Assembly: GCA_037447655.1 (NCBI GenBank)
Contig: JBBHKE010001874.1
Span: 102,501 to 166,500, forward strand
DNA from: Zygnema cylindricum
Taxonomy: Eukaryota > Streptophyta > Zygnematophyceae > Zygnematales > Zygnemataceae
Reading direction: 5' to 3'
DNA: 64,000 nucleotides
The position numbers and the translations under genes are program-made. Below the pieces are notes generated by a model. It searched no databases, had not been told where the DNA came from, and was given only the letters and a program-made list of their open reading frames with translations. This document shows positions 12,801 to 24,464 of this stretch, piece after piece (the first letter of the stretch is position 1; each line of letters begins with the position of its first letter).

Positions 12801-15800
12801 AACTAGAGAGAGAACTCAATATGAGAAAAACCACTGGATGTAGTCAACGTACCATACATTAAGCGCCGTAATTAGAGTAGCTTCAGGATTGTAAACTATA
12901 TTTCGAATCGCGTTAAGGTCTGTTAACGGCACACCATAGAGACGTTCCATGGTAAGAACTCGTTTTGAACTACAATGGCGGTAAACAATTGGGGCAGTTG
13001 CTTGGTCTGCGAGTCCCACAGCTTCAATATAATTACGAAAACTCTCTATATTGATAGCTTCCTTTTGGAAATCCACTTCCTCCAACATAGATGTCCGGAT
13101 ATCGCCCACGATCCCAACCTGCAAGTCAACTTTATAAGTCTCATTTTCTTATCACTTAAACATTCATTGTCATTGGAGTTAATTGCACTTGTTTGTGTGT
13201 TTTTTTTTACTCGAAGGCGAAGGACACAGTGAATACATTTTTAAAGAAATAGCTCATAGAGGACTGTTTCAATGTTTAAAATACTAATTTTAATATGAAT
13301 GACGTGAGCGATAATGAGCGACTTATTAAGAAAAACAATGTAAGAACCCTCATTTACGTTCCAAGGCCCAAAAGAAAAAAAACGGGACGATTCACAGTGT
13401 AGTGTTGATAACAAGCTGAAAAATTGGACTCCTAATAAAACATGCCGCCACGTCACTCAATATTAAATTAGTGATTTTATTCTAACGCATGAACAATAAT
13501 GGTTCCTTTAATACCGACACATGATTTGAGCTATTCTAAAGCTTGCAAGCTTGTTCTTACCGGAATTGAACTTGAAGCAAAAATTTTGAACACACAAACA
13601 GAGAGAACAAAATTATTCTTAAAAGCAAAAATCCCAAAAACGTTCCAAACTAACAGCAAAATAAACTACCCCTTGAAACTCTAAACCCGCTTCCCTCGGC
13701 TCATTTCATTGAAAGAAAAACTTCAGATGGAGGGACAACAAACGGATGGAGGGACAATAAACCAATGGAGTAGGTTTCGATACTAACCAAAGAAGTTCGA
13801 CCAAGTTCCGGATTCAAAAACTCCAAAACTCTGGCTGCCACATAAAGGAAGTTGAGATCTGCAACAAGAACGTCCTCTGCGCCGGGTTTCAAAACCTTGA
13901 TGACCACCTCAAGTCCACTGCCTTTCAGTCGAGCGGCATGAACCTAAAACCCACCGTAAAGGAACTCTCAATTCAAGTCTCAATTCAAGTCTCGATTCAA
14001 TTCTCAATTCAAGTCTCAATTCAATTCAAAATCAGTACTTAATTCAATTCTCAATTCAATACTCAATTCAATTCTCAATTCAGTTCCCGATTCAATACTT
14101 AATTCCCAGAGAATTTCTATGAGAATGTTCTGTTTCTTTCAGCTGTTCCCTTCGGCTTTCTTGACCAAAAACCCACCCATGAATAGATTTCTCAGGGTTC
14201 TTCTGTAACAACAACTCTTCTGAGAATTTTCTGTTCCTTCCAGCTTATCTCTTGAGCCTTCTTGTTAGAAGACGAAAATGAATCGAAAATCCCAACATAA
14301 ATCAATTACATTAACTTTTCACCTCCTCGTCTTCCATGCCAGAAAACAAGAATGGATGTAATACTCTATTGTACAATTCACATGGATCTTTTATGTGCAT
14401 TTCCATTATGCAATTTTTCTGCTCCTTCGTCTTTCTTGCTATAAAGCGGGAATGGACGTAAAATTCCATAGAGTATCAATTTTCAAGGTCTCCTCAATTT
14501 TTTTTTCTGAAAAACAAAGAAGCTTAACTCTCCATTTCGGCATCAACAAAATTGAGAAATTGACCTTTCTTGCTAAAAAACTAGAACGGCCAGCTATGCA
14601 AAACACCTTTTCCAAACCAAAAAATTAAAATAAAAAAAATTACAAACTTGCATCATATCATGCCTACTTTAATACATGCCTTAGATTTTGAATTTTACAT
14701 GAAAGTACCGAAATACTTGCCTTACATTTTTAAAATAGTATGAAAAGTACCTGAGCAATAGAAGCAGTGGCCAAAGGCTTTGGATCAACGTATTCATAAA
14801 TATCTTCAAGGGGACGTCCTAAATCCTGAGTTATTGTCGCCTTGATTTCGTCAAAGGGAACCGGGGGAGTCTTATCCAAACAGGTTTGAAACTCACGAAC
14901 ATAATCAGCTGGAAATAGTGTTGGAGCTGATGCAATAAACTGCAAAAAAAATCAGTTTAGACAGTTTAATATGTAAACAATTAAACCGTGTATTGCTATT
15001 AGAGTTAACACCAATAGCAATACACGGTGTAGTACACTGAAGAAGAGTGAACCAGAAAAAAAAGGACCCCCTGTTTCATGAGATATTACAGACATGCTGT
15101 TCAATTGAGTATTCTATTACAACAGACAACTGGAATAATAAAAGAACAGTCAAGAAGGAAAACCTGACTACAACACTGTAAAAGTTACGACATGTCTTAT
15201 ACATATTTCACAGAAAAACAACGCAGCGAAGTTCAAATGTTTTCTCACTTCGAAGTTTCAAACCTTTTCACGAGTCCCATGACACGTAGAACACTAGATA
15301 TAACAGTATTAAAGCATAAAATGCCCAAGTTTTCAAGTATTGACCTGTCCAAGTTTAATGTAAGTGGCACCAAGTCGCTCAAAAAGTCGTCGAAGTACGG
15401 CCGGTCCAGGCACATCAAATTGGGGGGCCTGTCCTGGTCTTCTTCTTTGGTTTGTCTGTCAGCAAAAATAGAATAACAGTCAATAATAATAACAATAAAA
15501 AACAGATGGTTGACGTTTTTCTAGTTTCAACCAACTAGAAACATAAGTTGGTTTGCACGTTCTCATTTGCAGAAGACATGTTTGAAAACTATGTCTAGTA
15601 AGCACAATTTTAGTTCAATTCTTTTGAAATTCATGATATACAATTAAATAACATCCAGCGATTGGCATGTTTAATGGAGGCTTTAAGAATTTGAGACGCA
15701 TGTGCACGACTCATTGACTCGCTCTCCTTTGACTTTCTCAAAAACTTTTTTAAGGTAGAGTAAAAGTGAGAGGAAAAGTCAGCAAACCAAAACATTTCCA

Positions 15801-18603
15801 AAAGAAACAGTTGCAAGGGAGAAATGTCTATGTTAATTTAAAATAAAACGTGCAAAAAAAGTCGATAGCAAAAAGCTTCACCTGAGTTTGCGCAGAAAAC
15901 AAGTATACAATAATTTTCAATTCCAAGCGCAAAAACAACTTGATAGCAAACAACGACCCACCAACTCAATTTGGAAGGCAAATATGTCTACACTAACTTC
16001 CGCTCTCCCCCTCTCTCTCTCTGTCTCTTGCCCTCTCTCCCTCTCTCTCCCTCTCTCTCCCTCTCTCCCCCTCTCTACCTCTCTCTCCCTCTCTCTCCCT
16101 CTCTCTCCCTCTCCCTCTCTCTCCCTCTCTCACCATCTCCCTCTCCTCCCTCTCTCTCCCCTCAGTGAAATCGATAGCAAACTGACCCTTCACCTGAATT
16201 TGCTCCAAGAGCCACTCAGAACCAACTGAAGCCACAGCCTGTATTCCCTGAACCAATCTCACTGCTCCACGTGGACCTGTCTTCACAGCCAGTTGACCAA
16301 TTTCCTCGACAAGTTCCAAAAACTTCCGTTGTCTTTCTGACACCATCCCCGTTTCCCATCAAGATAAGATTGTGAGGGAGGAAGAGGAGATTGTGAGGGA
16401 GGAAGATGAGATTGTGAGGGAGAAAGATAAGATTGTGAAGGAGGAAGATGAGATTGTGAGGGAGAAAATAAGATTGCGAGGGAGAAAGATAAGATTGTGA
16501 GGAAGAAAAATAAGATTGTGAGGAAGAAAACAAAGGAGAAGACGGAAAAAAAAAAAAAATTGTGGAGAAAATTAAGAGATCGATGATTGAGGCTCGAAGC
16601 AGAAATATCCGCTGGATCGTTCGAAACTTTGTGGTGGAGGGGGGGAGGGTGCCCGGAGAGGGGTGGCGGGGGGAGAAGGGGAGAGGAGAAAGGAAGAAGG
16701 GAGAAAGGGAGAGGGAGAGGGAGGAAAGGAAGAAGGGAAGGGAAGGAGAAGGGAAGAAGAGGAGAAAGGAGAAAGGAGGAAGGTTCATCAAAGTAAATAC
16801 GCACTTGCATAGATTATCAAAACGTCCTCAGTTGACTTCATCCGCTGGAAATTTTCTAAGAATGTCGTTATTCTGACTTCATATTATCATACAAAACAAT
16901 TGTTTACAGAAAGACTCCAGTGAACCGCTCAAGGCTTTGCAAAATGACTTAGTTGCCTTGAAGACTTGATTCAACAAGGCCCACTAGAATACATTTGGAG
17001 GAATAATTTAATTCATGTACACGACAGCCAATGGACACTTTCATCAAACATTTTCAAAAAGTTAGGCTTAGTTTAGTCTGGTGAACCTTTGTCAAACCGG
17101 TGGTAAATTCGGAAAAAAAGAATGAAGTCTGAGAGTCGAAAAGCCACACGATTTCATAACTCAGTCCTATCTAGACGTCCTTACTAAACCGCCTACCATT
17201 AATCATTTTGAGAGCTCTCAAGTTGCGAACATGGTTATAAACCTTCTCGCGCATCAAAGTATCAAAATCCAAATGTCGGTTTCAATTTTCTAACTGTACA
17301 AACACGCTTTAATGCATTTAACATTTCTTAACATGCATCCATGACGTGAAAACTTGTCGTGAAAGCATAAAATTGTCCCAAATCCCAGCAATCCACCTGA
17401 GAAAGTATTCTATTTGAAAACCTTACCTCCAAAACCCGACCTATATGCGTCTTTTGTATAAATGTACAATGCATTACAATTGGCTGAAACCCAAAGCCAT
17501 CAATTTTCAACTGCTTTCGATCAAATAACAAAAACGGTGTGAACTAAACATTTTTATTAATCAATAGACCTTTCTCCCTCATCCATCACAATATACCGTG
17601 TACCATTATTAGAGTAATGGAACTATTACCGTGGTGTTTACATTGGTGTTATTGATTCTAATTCAGTTCCAAATGACGTGGCCGATTCTGCACCGTTTAA
17701 AAAAATAGCGTTAAGGGAAAAAACTAGTGTCATTGATACTATTTTAAGTTCCAGGAGTAAAATTCAAGGCCATTGATTTAGTGTCATCAATACTAATAGA
17801 GATATACAATGTAGTATCCTTACCCTCTTCAATCCTACAGATTGGTTTCCCCAACTAATGCCCGTTACTAAGAGACATTGTTCTTATTCTCACCTTCAGT
17901 ATTGAATGACCGACTGGTCCGACTGGTTCTTGGCCTTGCTGACGTGTCACTGGTGCTGGTATTGGCCACAGCTTTGACTTGGATTGAATCAAATCTCCGA
18001 TTTACTGCTCCCAAACTTTGGGAACCTTTTTGAGAAAAAGATAAGGGAGACCCTAACATTGGTTTGACAAAAATACAGCCTTGGGATCCTTGCTCCAGAC
18101 TTTTGGCTCTATCGGAAAAGTAACATTTACTTGTCGAAGATGTTGCCTGAAGAAAACAATGTTAACAAGTAAAAAGAAACAGGAATTAGTGTGATCATGT
18201 GATTAAGAACTTTGTTTCAGTTCAGCTAGGCATAAAATAATGAATGTAGAAGGTTTCATATTTTATCAAGGTGGAGGTTTAAAAATAAGAAGGGAGAAAT
18301 TCCAGGTTTAAGTAAATTGATCTTCACATATTGGTAAATGTTAAGAGCTAATCTGTGAAAACAAAGAACACAAAAGGATCCTAAACTTCCTTATTGATCT
18401 TAAAAGCACAAAGAAGCATTTTAAACAGGTAAGTTGTATGAGGCTACAATGCTTAAGGTATACTTGAACAAGAAGCTTCAAAAACAATGGAGTCCAGTCT
18501 ACAGTACCATGATTTGCTGAGGCCTCCTAAATGCATCTGCCAAGTGTAGCTTGGAGTGAAGACCACAGTTCCGTACAAGAGTCTCTTGCAGAAGGAAGCT
18601 CAT
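9868..18603 (-). CDS. ABC1K family atypical kinase, plastid-type, 635 aa
   Basis: UbiB/ADCK-family atypical kinase; plant plastid members act at plastoglobules in prenyl-lipid (plastoquinone, tocopherol) metabolism. Exons: 18603-18508, 18146-17894, 16336-16194, 15455-15345, 14939-14751, 13943-13788, 13118-12853, 12212-12115, 11041-10863, 10503-10393, 10173-9868. They sum to 1908 nt and every junction is GT-AG with matching phase. Family motifs, in residue order: KLGQ (198-201), ATASIAQVHAARL (about 258-270), the VVIKVLKPG lysine (280), EEVDFQKEA, VLTMERLYGVPLTDL, catalytic loop FHADVHAGN (D418, N423) and IDFG (D436). The first 115 residues are Ser/Thr/Arg-rich with few acids, fitting a transit peptide. 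By recollection it most resembles Arabidopsis ABC1K1/PGR6; the subfamily needs a tree. The C-terminus ends in a Ser/Gly/Arg-rich tail. Confidence 0.93.
10735..10885. repeat. 53-bp tandem triplication of an ABC1K exon end and its donor
   Basis: Three copies about 53 bp apart (GTAC at 10753, 10806 and 10859). The rightmost copy is the real end of the exon 11041-10863 with its donor; the other two lie in the intron and repeat the exon's last bases plus GTAC donor. The unit also includes TATTTACAG, an acceptor-like string. Confidence 0.8.
11042..12114. other. ABC1K intron with inverted CATGTT/GGTCAT repeats
   Basis: 1.07 kb intron. Around 11775-11990 there is an imperfect inverted repeat built on TTACCCGATATTTGACC and its complement GGTCAAATATCGGGTAA (about 11818-11835 and 11951-11970), with repeated CATCTTTTGGTC strings. 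No coding signal. Confidence 0.6.
13970..14105. repeat. (TCTCAATTCAAT)n-like tandem repeat
   Basis: About twelve degenerate copies of a 10-12 bp unit TCTCAATTCAAG/T in the ABC1K intron just upstream (on the sense strand) of the exon carrying the ATP-binding lysine. Confidence 0.8.
14985..15028. mobile_element. 44-bp palindromic MITE remnant
   Basis: Two perfect 16-nt arms (ACCGTGTATTGCTATT and its inverse, 14985-15000 and 15013-15028) separated by 12 bp. The arm is the terminal sequence of the TA-flanked MITE family seen at 19693-19893 and 23571-23959, so this looks like an element reduced to its two ends. It lies in the ABC1K intron between 14939 and 15345. Confidence 0.75.
15995..16165. 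repeat. (CTCTCCCT)n tract downstream of ABC1K exon 3
   Basis: Pyrimidine-rich on the plus strand, hence GA-rich in the pre-mRNA. It lies 29 bp beyond the donor of the exon 16336-16194. It is complementary to the tract on the other side of the same exon. Confidence 0.85.
16360..16790. repeat. GA-rich minisatellite and purine tract upstream of ABC1K exon 3
   Basis: 16360-16530 is a minisatellite of about 22-27 bp units (AGATTGTGAGGGAGGAAGAT and variants, about seven copies). 16650-16785 is a nearly pure GA tract. Both are purine-rich on the plus strand and so CU-rich in the pre-mRNA. They lie upstream (sense) of exon 16336-16194; frames on both strands are artefacts. Confidence 0.85.
17594..17813. 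mobile_element. Degenerate TA-flanked MITE
   Basis: Ends TACCGTGTACCATTATTAGAGT and, inverted, an imperfect match at ACTAATAGAGATATACAATGTA. About 220 bp, in the ABC1K intron between 16336 and 17894. It contains the GTGTTATTGATTCTAATTC segment found in the 19693-19893 element, so it is the same family. Confidence 0.6.
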
Positions 18604-19692
18604 GATGATGAAGTTGAATTCTGCTGCAAACAATGTATGTGATGCTCTTGAAAATAATACTATTACTAGAATGTTAGTTATGAACAGTTAATATCACATA
18701 AAGTTTATCTCACGTAAGTTATGTCGCATGGATTGCAATATTGCATGGACTATGGAGAATGGACTCTGGACTTGTGTTCTTTCCTATGCATAATTGCATC
18801 GGCTCATAAAATTCTGCATCACCAAGCTTGGCAGCTTGATTGGTTGTTCATCACTGCAAGGGGAGACTGTTTAACTGTTTGCCTGTTTAACGGTCAAGGA
18901 TCTACAGTACTTTGACAAGTCACGGAAACTGTACAGTGAATGCTAGGTATCTATTTAAGATATTTTGAGACGTACACGTAATATAGCATCGACAACAGGA
19001 TTAATTACTGTACAAAGTAAGAAATCATATGTGGATAGAAAGAGCCCATGTAGGCTCTTTTCAGCTTGAACAGTTGAAAGTTCCAGTGATCAGGCAACTG
19101 ACAAGTTAACGATTTCTCAATTCGATCGTCAATTGAGGTACAGTACGGTCCACTATTGAAAAGAAAAAACAAAAAGGGTCATGTACTTTGATTGGTTAAT
19201 GCTAAAACAGGTACGCAAGTCAAGTGTAAAAATTTGTTTAGCTTTCGTACAATCCGGATTTCCACACTAAAACCGTTAAAATAACACTAAAATATGATTG
19301 CATTGCCCTGAAGATGCAGTGAACCCGGTCAGCATTATGAAACATTCGAGCTTTCGATGTTTCGAACCGGTCTGCCGTCAACTTTTGACTCGAGTCTGAA
19401 CGTAGTTGTAGCCTTGTGGGCGCCGTTTTGCCACCTAGGTCTTCCACATATTTTGGAATTTCTGCCATGTGGCAAGCTGAGAGCCGGAAGCCCGAAGTTC
19501 CTTACAAGGTCCCAATATTGCATTTTGCCAGGCTTTCTTCAACTGAATATTCCTTTTGAGGCGTTAACAATTGTTAATTTGTCGTTCTCTTTCCGTGTGA
19601 CACGAAACTACAATATATAATCCATATAATGATATCCCAAGGTTAAACCAATCACTTGTACTGAACACATACTAGAGTACAGTACTGTACAG

Positions 19693-19893
19693 TACACCGC
19701 CAATCGCTATTAGAGTCAAGGATTAATTAGCGTCAAAAAACAATTAGCGTTATTGATTCTAATTTAGTACCTGAGACGTGGCAGATTATGGTCCACGTAC
19801 TTAAATAGCGCTATTAATTGTATTTCAGGTTTTTTTTTTTGAAAAAAGGGCACCGAATTGGCGTTATATACTCTAATAGCGATTGGCGGTGTA
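19693..19893. mobile_element. 201-bp TA-flanked MITE with perfect 24-bp termini
   Basis: Starts TACACCGCCAATCGCTATTA and ends with its exact inverse (24 bp each end including TA). Internal sequence has no frame. TA at both edges suggests a Tc1/mariner-type target. It is the best-preserved member of a family also seen at 14985, 17594, 20870 and 23571. Confidence 0.85.
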
Positions 19894-21282
19894 GTGTTGT
19901 GTATCGGTAAGGATTTGCCGATAACCGATATGGGCCTTTTTTCGGGTAGCCAATAATCAATATATCGGTACGATATATCGACATCGGTCTTATCGCCGAC
20001 AAGTAGCCGATAATATCGGGTACTTATCGGCGATAATGCCGATAACGATAATTATCGGCGATAAATGTACGGACCGTACAAATAAATGTACGGTCTGTAC
20101 ACTCAACTGTACATCATATTCTCCGGACGTGTACAAGCATAGAAAGTACCGTAGCCGCCATGAAATCAGTACGATTTTGATACGGATCCAGTATCAACGA
20201 TGTACCTTTCACATCCGACGCCATGGCTTTGTCCTTTAATTCCTTGAGATCCACTGGGTACCTGCCACGTGTCAATCTGTCGGCTTTTTTGGCAAAAGCT
20301 GCCAAAAGAGCCATTCCGGGATGCCGGCGCTCACGCTGGCCCGTCCGTTCGTGTTTTCTCATTCCAAGTCGTCCGTTCGACTCCGGCGGCGCGCAGAATG
20401 TTATTTTGCGTCCGATGTACTTTTGTGTCCGCCGTCCTTTTCCACTTCCATGTTTACCAGTTTTTTAGTAAATTTCCGTACGTCGCCATAAAATTTTTGT
20501 TCAGTTAACCGGCCAACGGTGGTGTACGGTCGATGTCCGACCGTACATAAATGTACCTTTTCAAGTGAAAATTTTACAAAAAATGAGTTAAATCAGACGC
20601 GCACGCATAGGATCGTGCGCTAAAAAACCGGGATTGTTCTGACCCGTAAATTAGTCTTACATGTGGATATTTAAATTTCACGACGGCGTACGATTTTTAA
20701 TATTTTGTACGGATACATATATTAATGTGTATAATCGTACGACGAATATTCCATTTTTGCTGTTCCCAAATTAGCATAAACGCCGAAATTAGAATACACC
20801 TTTTGAAAAAAAATAAAAAAAATCTGAATTAGCGTCAATGACGGTATATTTTCTTCCACACTATTTAAACCTTGACACTAATAACGATGCGCGGTGTAGT
20901 GACTGGAAGGTTCACACGTGCTGAATTTCACACGTGTGAAGTTTAACACGTGCGAAATACGGTTTTTTAACTTAGGTCTTTGGCAAGTGTGGTCGGCGGT
21001 TAGGTTGCCGGATAACATGCGTGTAGAGACGAGCAGAAACGACAAATTTTGTTACGGTTACGTACTAGTGACGAAGCTGGCTTTGTCCCCATGTAAAGTA
21101 TTTTGGACTGTAGTGAAGATTCTCCGTACTACTTTGAAGAGCGTCCCAATGTGCGAAAATGAAATCGGAGCATTGACATGTGACGGTTGTAGATGGAGGT
21201 ACAACTTTGTGACGGTTGAAGACGTATACGAAACTGGTGACGTCAGCAAAAACAGCGACAGTTGTAGACGGCTATATTTTTT

Positions 21283-21352
21283 GAATTTTGTGACATTGTA
21301 GACGTTTAGAATTTTGTGACATTGTAGACGTTTAGAATTTTGTGACATTGTG
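21283..21352. repeat. 26-bp direct triplication
   Basis: Three copies of GAATTTTGTGACATTGTAGA plus CGTTTA, starting at 21283, 21309 and 21335, the last truncated. The GTGACATTGTAGACG core recurs at 58340 and, diverged, at 23090. Confidence 0.85.
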
Positions 21353-22287
21353 ACGCCATGCTCACTTGTGACAACGTTGACATCACCGATTCAAGAACTT
21401 TCCGCCATGGATACCCGATTCGTTTTTTCTACTTTTCTCACTCGACCTGCCATAAAAATACACCTAAAGGTAATCAAAATAATTATTTTTCAAATGTCTT
21501 TCATTTCATACCAGTATTGTCGCGCCTCATTCTAAAAAGTGTGAGATAAAAGTGATAGTATAAGAGGGAGAGGGGAGAGGCGACGAAGGCGCAAAATTCC
21601 GCGAAGGACCCATGAATGAATATGGAGGTCCGAGACCCCTGCAATTTTTTTCCGTACACGCTCGTGACAGGTAGGGAGAAAAATAACGAGTACTCTCCCT
21701 CGTCCTAAAATTTTCCCACTCGTGTGGCGCGTGCATGGTTCATTTTTCATTCATTCTTTGGGTGATACTTGAACTAAAATCACCCCTCGAGGTAGTTTTT
21801 GTTGAAGGTTTTTGATGGACTAAATTCTCTTGCACAGGGATTGAAAAGAAGAAAACGCCAAAATACTTTCAAATGACGTCAAACATAGAGTACATTCAAA
21901 GTATCGAATTGATGTTCACTGTACTGTTGTAAAATTGATTTTCTCAATTGCTAAAGTTTTTCTCGTTGGGGACTAAACTTCGGGGGAAAATAACATGAAA
22001 AAGTCGATACTTCAACAAATAGGGACAACCCCGTGTCGTAAATTACTAAATCAAATTTGTTATTGTTATGCATAAAGAATTAAAAAGCCTTTTGTCGATA
22101 CTCGATGTGTACCTTCTTTAAGCTACCGAATATCAATATATTGTTACGGTGTATCCATAAGGTGAATATCGCATGGTAGTCACAAATATCGCAATATCGC
22201 GTCCATATATTTCGTGAAACCTCCGTACGATGGTATGCTGAAAAAATATTCAAGTAAGCCACCTCGTGGGGAGCCGTCAGCCTACGA

Positions 22288-22560
22288 GTTGGGTGTCCGA
22301 ATTGCTGTTCTTAAGGTTGATTTAAGTACTACATTTGTTTGAATACCTCCCACTAAATATATCGAGATATTTTTTGTGGTCCTTTGACGATGTATCACGC
22401 CTTTTTGACGGTCCGGCCGGCGCGTGGGGTGTCCGTATTGCTTTTCTTAAGGTCGATTTAAGTACTACATTTGTTTGGATACCTCCCACTAAAATATATT
22501 GAGATATTTATTGTGGTCCTTCGACGATGTATCGGGCCCTTTTGACGACCGTTCTTCGAT
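22288..22560. repeat. Two-copy tandem duplication, about 138-bp period
   Basis: GGTGTCCGAATTGCTGTTCT near 22290 recurs as GGTGTCCGTATTGCTTTTCT near 22427; both continue through TTAAGTACTACATTTGTTTG to TTTTGACG. Roughly 85-90 percent identical by eye. Confidence 0.8.
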
Positions 22561-22929
22561 ATATCGAATCCATCGCGATAAACATTTCCCGATACACAAC
22601 ACGAATTTCATCTTTTTTTCTTTTTGTAATTTTGTTTTTGAGAATAGTTGTACTGTGTAGTGATGTGTATCGAGCTAATTTGCAATCAAAATTATGTGGT
22701 TAAATATCCAAGCGATACTCGAAGTTAGGTAGTACCACTTTTTGCTCGCATATGTGTGCGATATTAGCATTTTTAGGCATTTTAAATACATGCCAACTTT
22801 AGGAACAAGTAAAGTTCGCTTGTTCGTTCTCTTCTTTGTGTATTAAATGCTATCTTGCTAAGTGTCTCTCCCTAAGTAATTCTAACTTAGTGAACTTAAA
22901 TTTGTATTCTAAATAAGATACTCCACACA

Positions 22930-23135
22930 TGGCTTTCAAGTGTCCCAATGCATAAAAACAAAATTGTTACTTTAGATTGTGACAATTGTATATATCAACA
23001 ATGCCCATGATCTTGTCAACAACTTTAATTTGTTTTGTCATGACGTACTGTATTTTTTAAACATTATGGTATGTTGCATGTCTTTGCGTGACATGGTAGA
23101 CGTAGTACCTTCCAGTCTTTGCTACTAGTCTATGA
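22930..23135. repeat. Dispersed repeat, diverged copy of about 58187-58375
   Basis: Shared landmarks in order: TTCAAGTGTCCC, TTGTGAC(A/G)ATTGTATA, GCATGTCTT, GTGACAT(G/T)GTAGACGTAG and CCTTCCAG. No coding signature; identity is moderate, so the copies are old. Confidence 0.6.
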
Positions 23136-23570
23136 AGTAGATATTTTTGTGTTTGCCGCTACTGTTGAGACAATAATAAGGGATCGAACTTGTTCATAAA
23201 TGGAAATTTAAGAGTTAAGAATATAGAGTTTCTTGTCAACAAACAATCCCAAAATGGAGTAATGGCATATTTGCATTGAAATCTCTAACTAATTCGCAAA
23301 TCTTAAGGAACGCGACAAATCGTAAATATTGGCTTATTCCGTCGTACATTGATTAATTTTGTACTTTTTCGGTTACGGGCGGGCACGGTTAGTCACGAAA
23401 AATCAAGATTCGGTTAATTTTTTTTTTCGTAAACGACGGTCGGTTAACGGTTAACAATTTTGGAGCGTGACAAAACTCGGTCGGGGGTCGGTTACTCAGA
23501 TTTTGAAAAAAAAAAAAACGGTCGGTGTCGGGTATGATTTTTTTTGACTTTTGCGACCTCTGCTGTACAG

Positions 23571-23959
23571 TACACCGCGAATCGTAATTAGAGTAAATGT
23601 TTTTTTCGCCATTTAAAACATCTTTTCTCCGTACACACTTGTCGGATTTTCAATTTGAGACCGCCAATCGGAAGCTGAGAATGTAACCTTTCAATCGCAA
23701 CCGTCAGATCCACAATCCGACAGTGTGTACGGAGAAAAGATGTTTTCAACATCGTGTATCGTTGTCATCGTCGTGTTTTTTTCGCCACATTAATCAACTG
23801 TTTCCCGTGCAAACGTGGCCGAATCTAGTTTGAAGAAAATCAGAACATTGCCTATCTGTCACAGCCGTTAGATTAAAAACACAAGAAGTGTACACAAGAA
23901 GTGTGCACCATAAAAGTTGAGGCGAAGAAATATCGACACCAATAACGATACACGGTGTA
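23571..23959. mobile_element. 389-bp TA-flanked MITE with a second inverted repeat inside
   Basis: Outer ends TACACCGCGAATCGT and inverse ACGATACACGGTGTA (imperfect, TA-flanked) belong to the 19693 family. Inside, 23615-23648 and 23714-23746 form a 33-34 bp inverted repeat (AAAACATCTTTTCTCCGTAC onward) with one indel, a probable second MITE inserted in the first. Confidence 0.75.
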
Positions 23960-24161
23960 CTGCATCGCTGTGGCAACTTCTGAAACTAGAACTTTTAGAA
24001 CTTAGGGCTGGAGCTTCAAAAAGTGATACAATTATACAATACTCCACCTTCTATTCCTAATTTTTTGCCGGGAATCTCTCTACTTGATACAATGCCTAAA
24101 GATTAACCAAATTTTCTCCTTTTTTTTCCAGAAAACTCCCTGAGAGGAACCAGTGTTAAAC

Positions 24162-24464
24162 ATGTCTGTCTCTCGTTACCTTCCTGTCGTCCTTGATGAC
24201 TCTGTTCGTATAGCAGGAGGAATAGCTCTCATAGCATCACATTCTATGAGATCTCTAAGAGATACTCTCACTATTCCTGCCTTTCTTACTCCAGTATTGC
24301 AAAGAAATAGTGACATTTTTGGAGAGGAAAAAAATGGACAGGATAAGAGCTTCTCTGAAGTACAGTACGGAAGGAGTACGGAAAAAAGTGGTTTTACGGA
24401 AAATGAAAGAGTACACCAGGATTTTGCCGAACCTAGAAGCTCGTCTGGCGCTCAAGAAATCAAG
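24162..24464 (+). CDS. Probable first coding exon of an unrecognised gene
   Basis: Acceptor TTTTTTTTCCAG at 24131, 30 bp of probable 5' UTR, then ATG at 24162 and 101 open codons to an AAG|GTATTC donor at 24464 (phase 0). The peptide starts MSVSRYLPVVLDDSVRIAG, has a short hydrophobic stretch (AGGIALIA), then SLRDTL, IPAFLTPVLQ and a hydrophilic Ser/Glu-rich end. I do not recognise the family. It is on the opposite strand to ABC1K. No matching downstream exon was found; the next 37 kb is repeat-rich, so the gene may be long, broken, or a chance frame. Confidence 0.45.

Larger units (their letters stand above)
19894..22602. mobile_element. Possible 2.7 kb TIR element rich in ATCG/TATCG motifs
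   Basis: Begins GTGTTGTGTATCGG directly after the MITE and the exact inverse CCGATACACAACAC lies at 22589-22602; similarity weakens inward. No target duplication was found. The interior holds CGATA/TATCG-rich stretches (19900-20070), GTAC-rich sequence (20080-20780), the 26-bp triplication and the 138-bp duplication. An 82-codon minus-strand frame at 20362-20114 is the only protein-like stretch and is unrecognised. Confidence 0.4.
18604..24161. other. Intergenic region between ABC1K and a divergent unknown gene
   Basis: Contains the start side of the minus-strand ABC1K gene and of the plus-strand exon at 24162. No confident coding exon was seen. It holds MITEs (19693-19893, 23571-23959), a possible TIR element (19894-22602), a further MITE end at about 20870-20900, tandem repeats, and a small hairpin at 19039-19060 with arms AAAGAGCC and GGCTCTTT. 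Confidence 0.6.

Noticed and set aside
15631-15816. 61-codon minus-strand frame considered as an extra ABC1K exon
   Set aside because: The exons at 16194 and 15455 join in phase (LEQIQ to TNQRRRPG), matching the family without it, and the frame lacks a usable donor.
20114-20362. 82-codon minus frame (RYPVDLKELKDKAM) as a gene
   Set aside because: Protein-like in part, but no recognisable family, no splice partners, and it lies in repeat DNA; noted within the TIR element instead.
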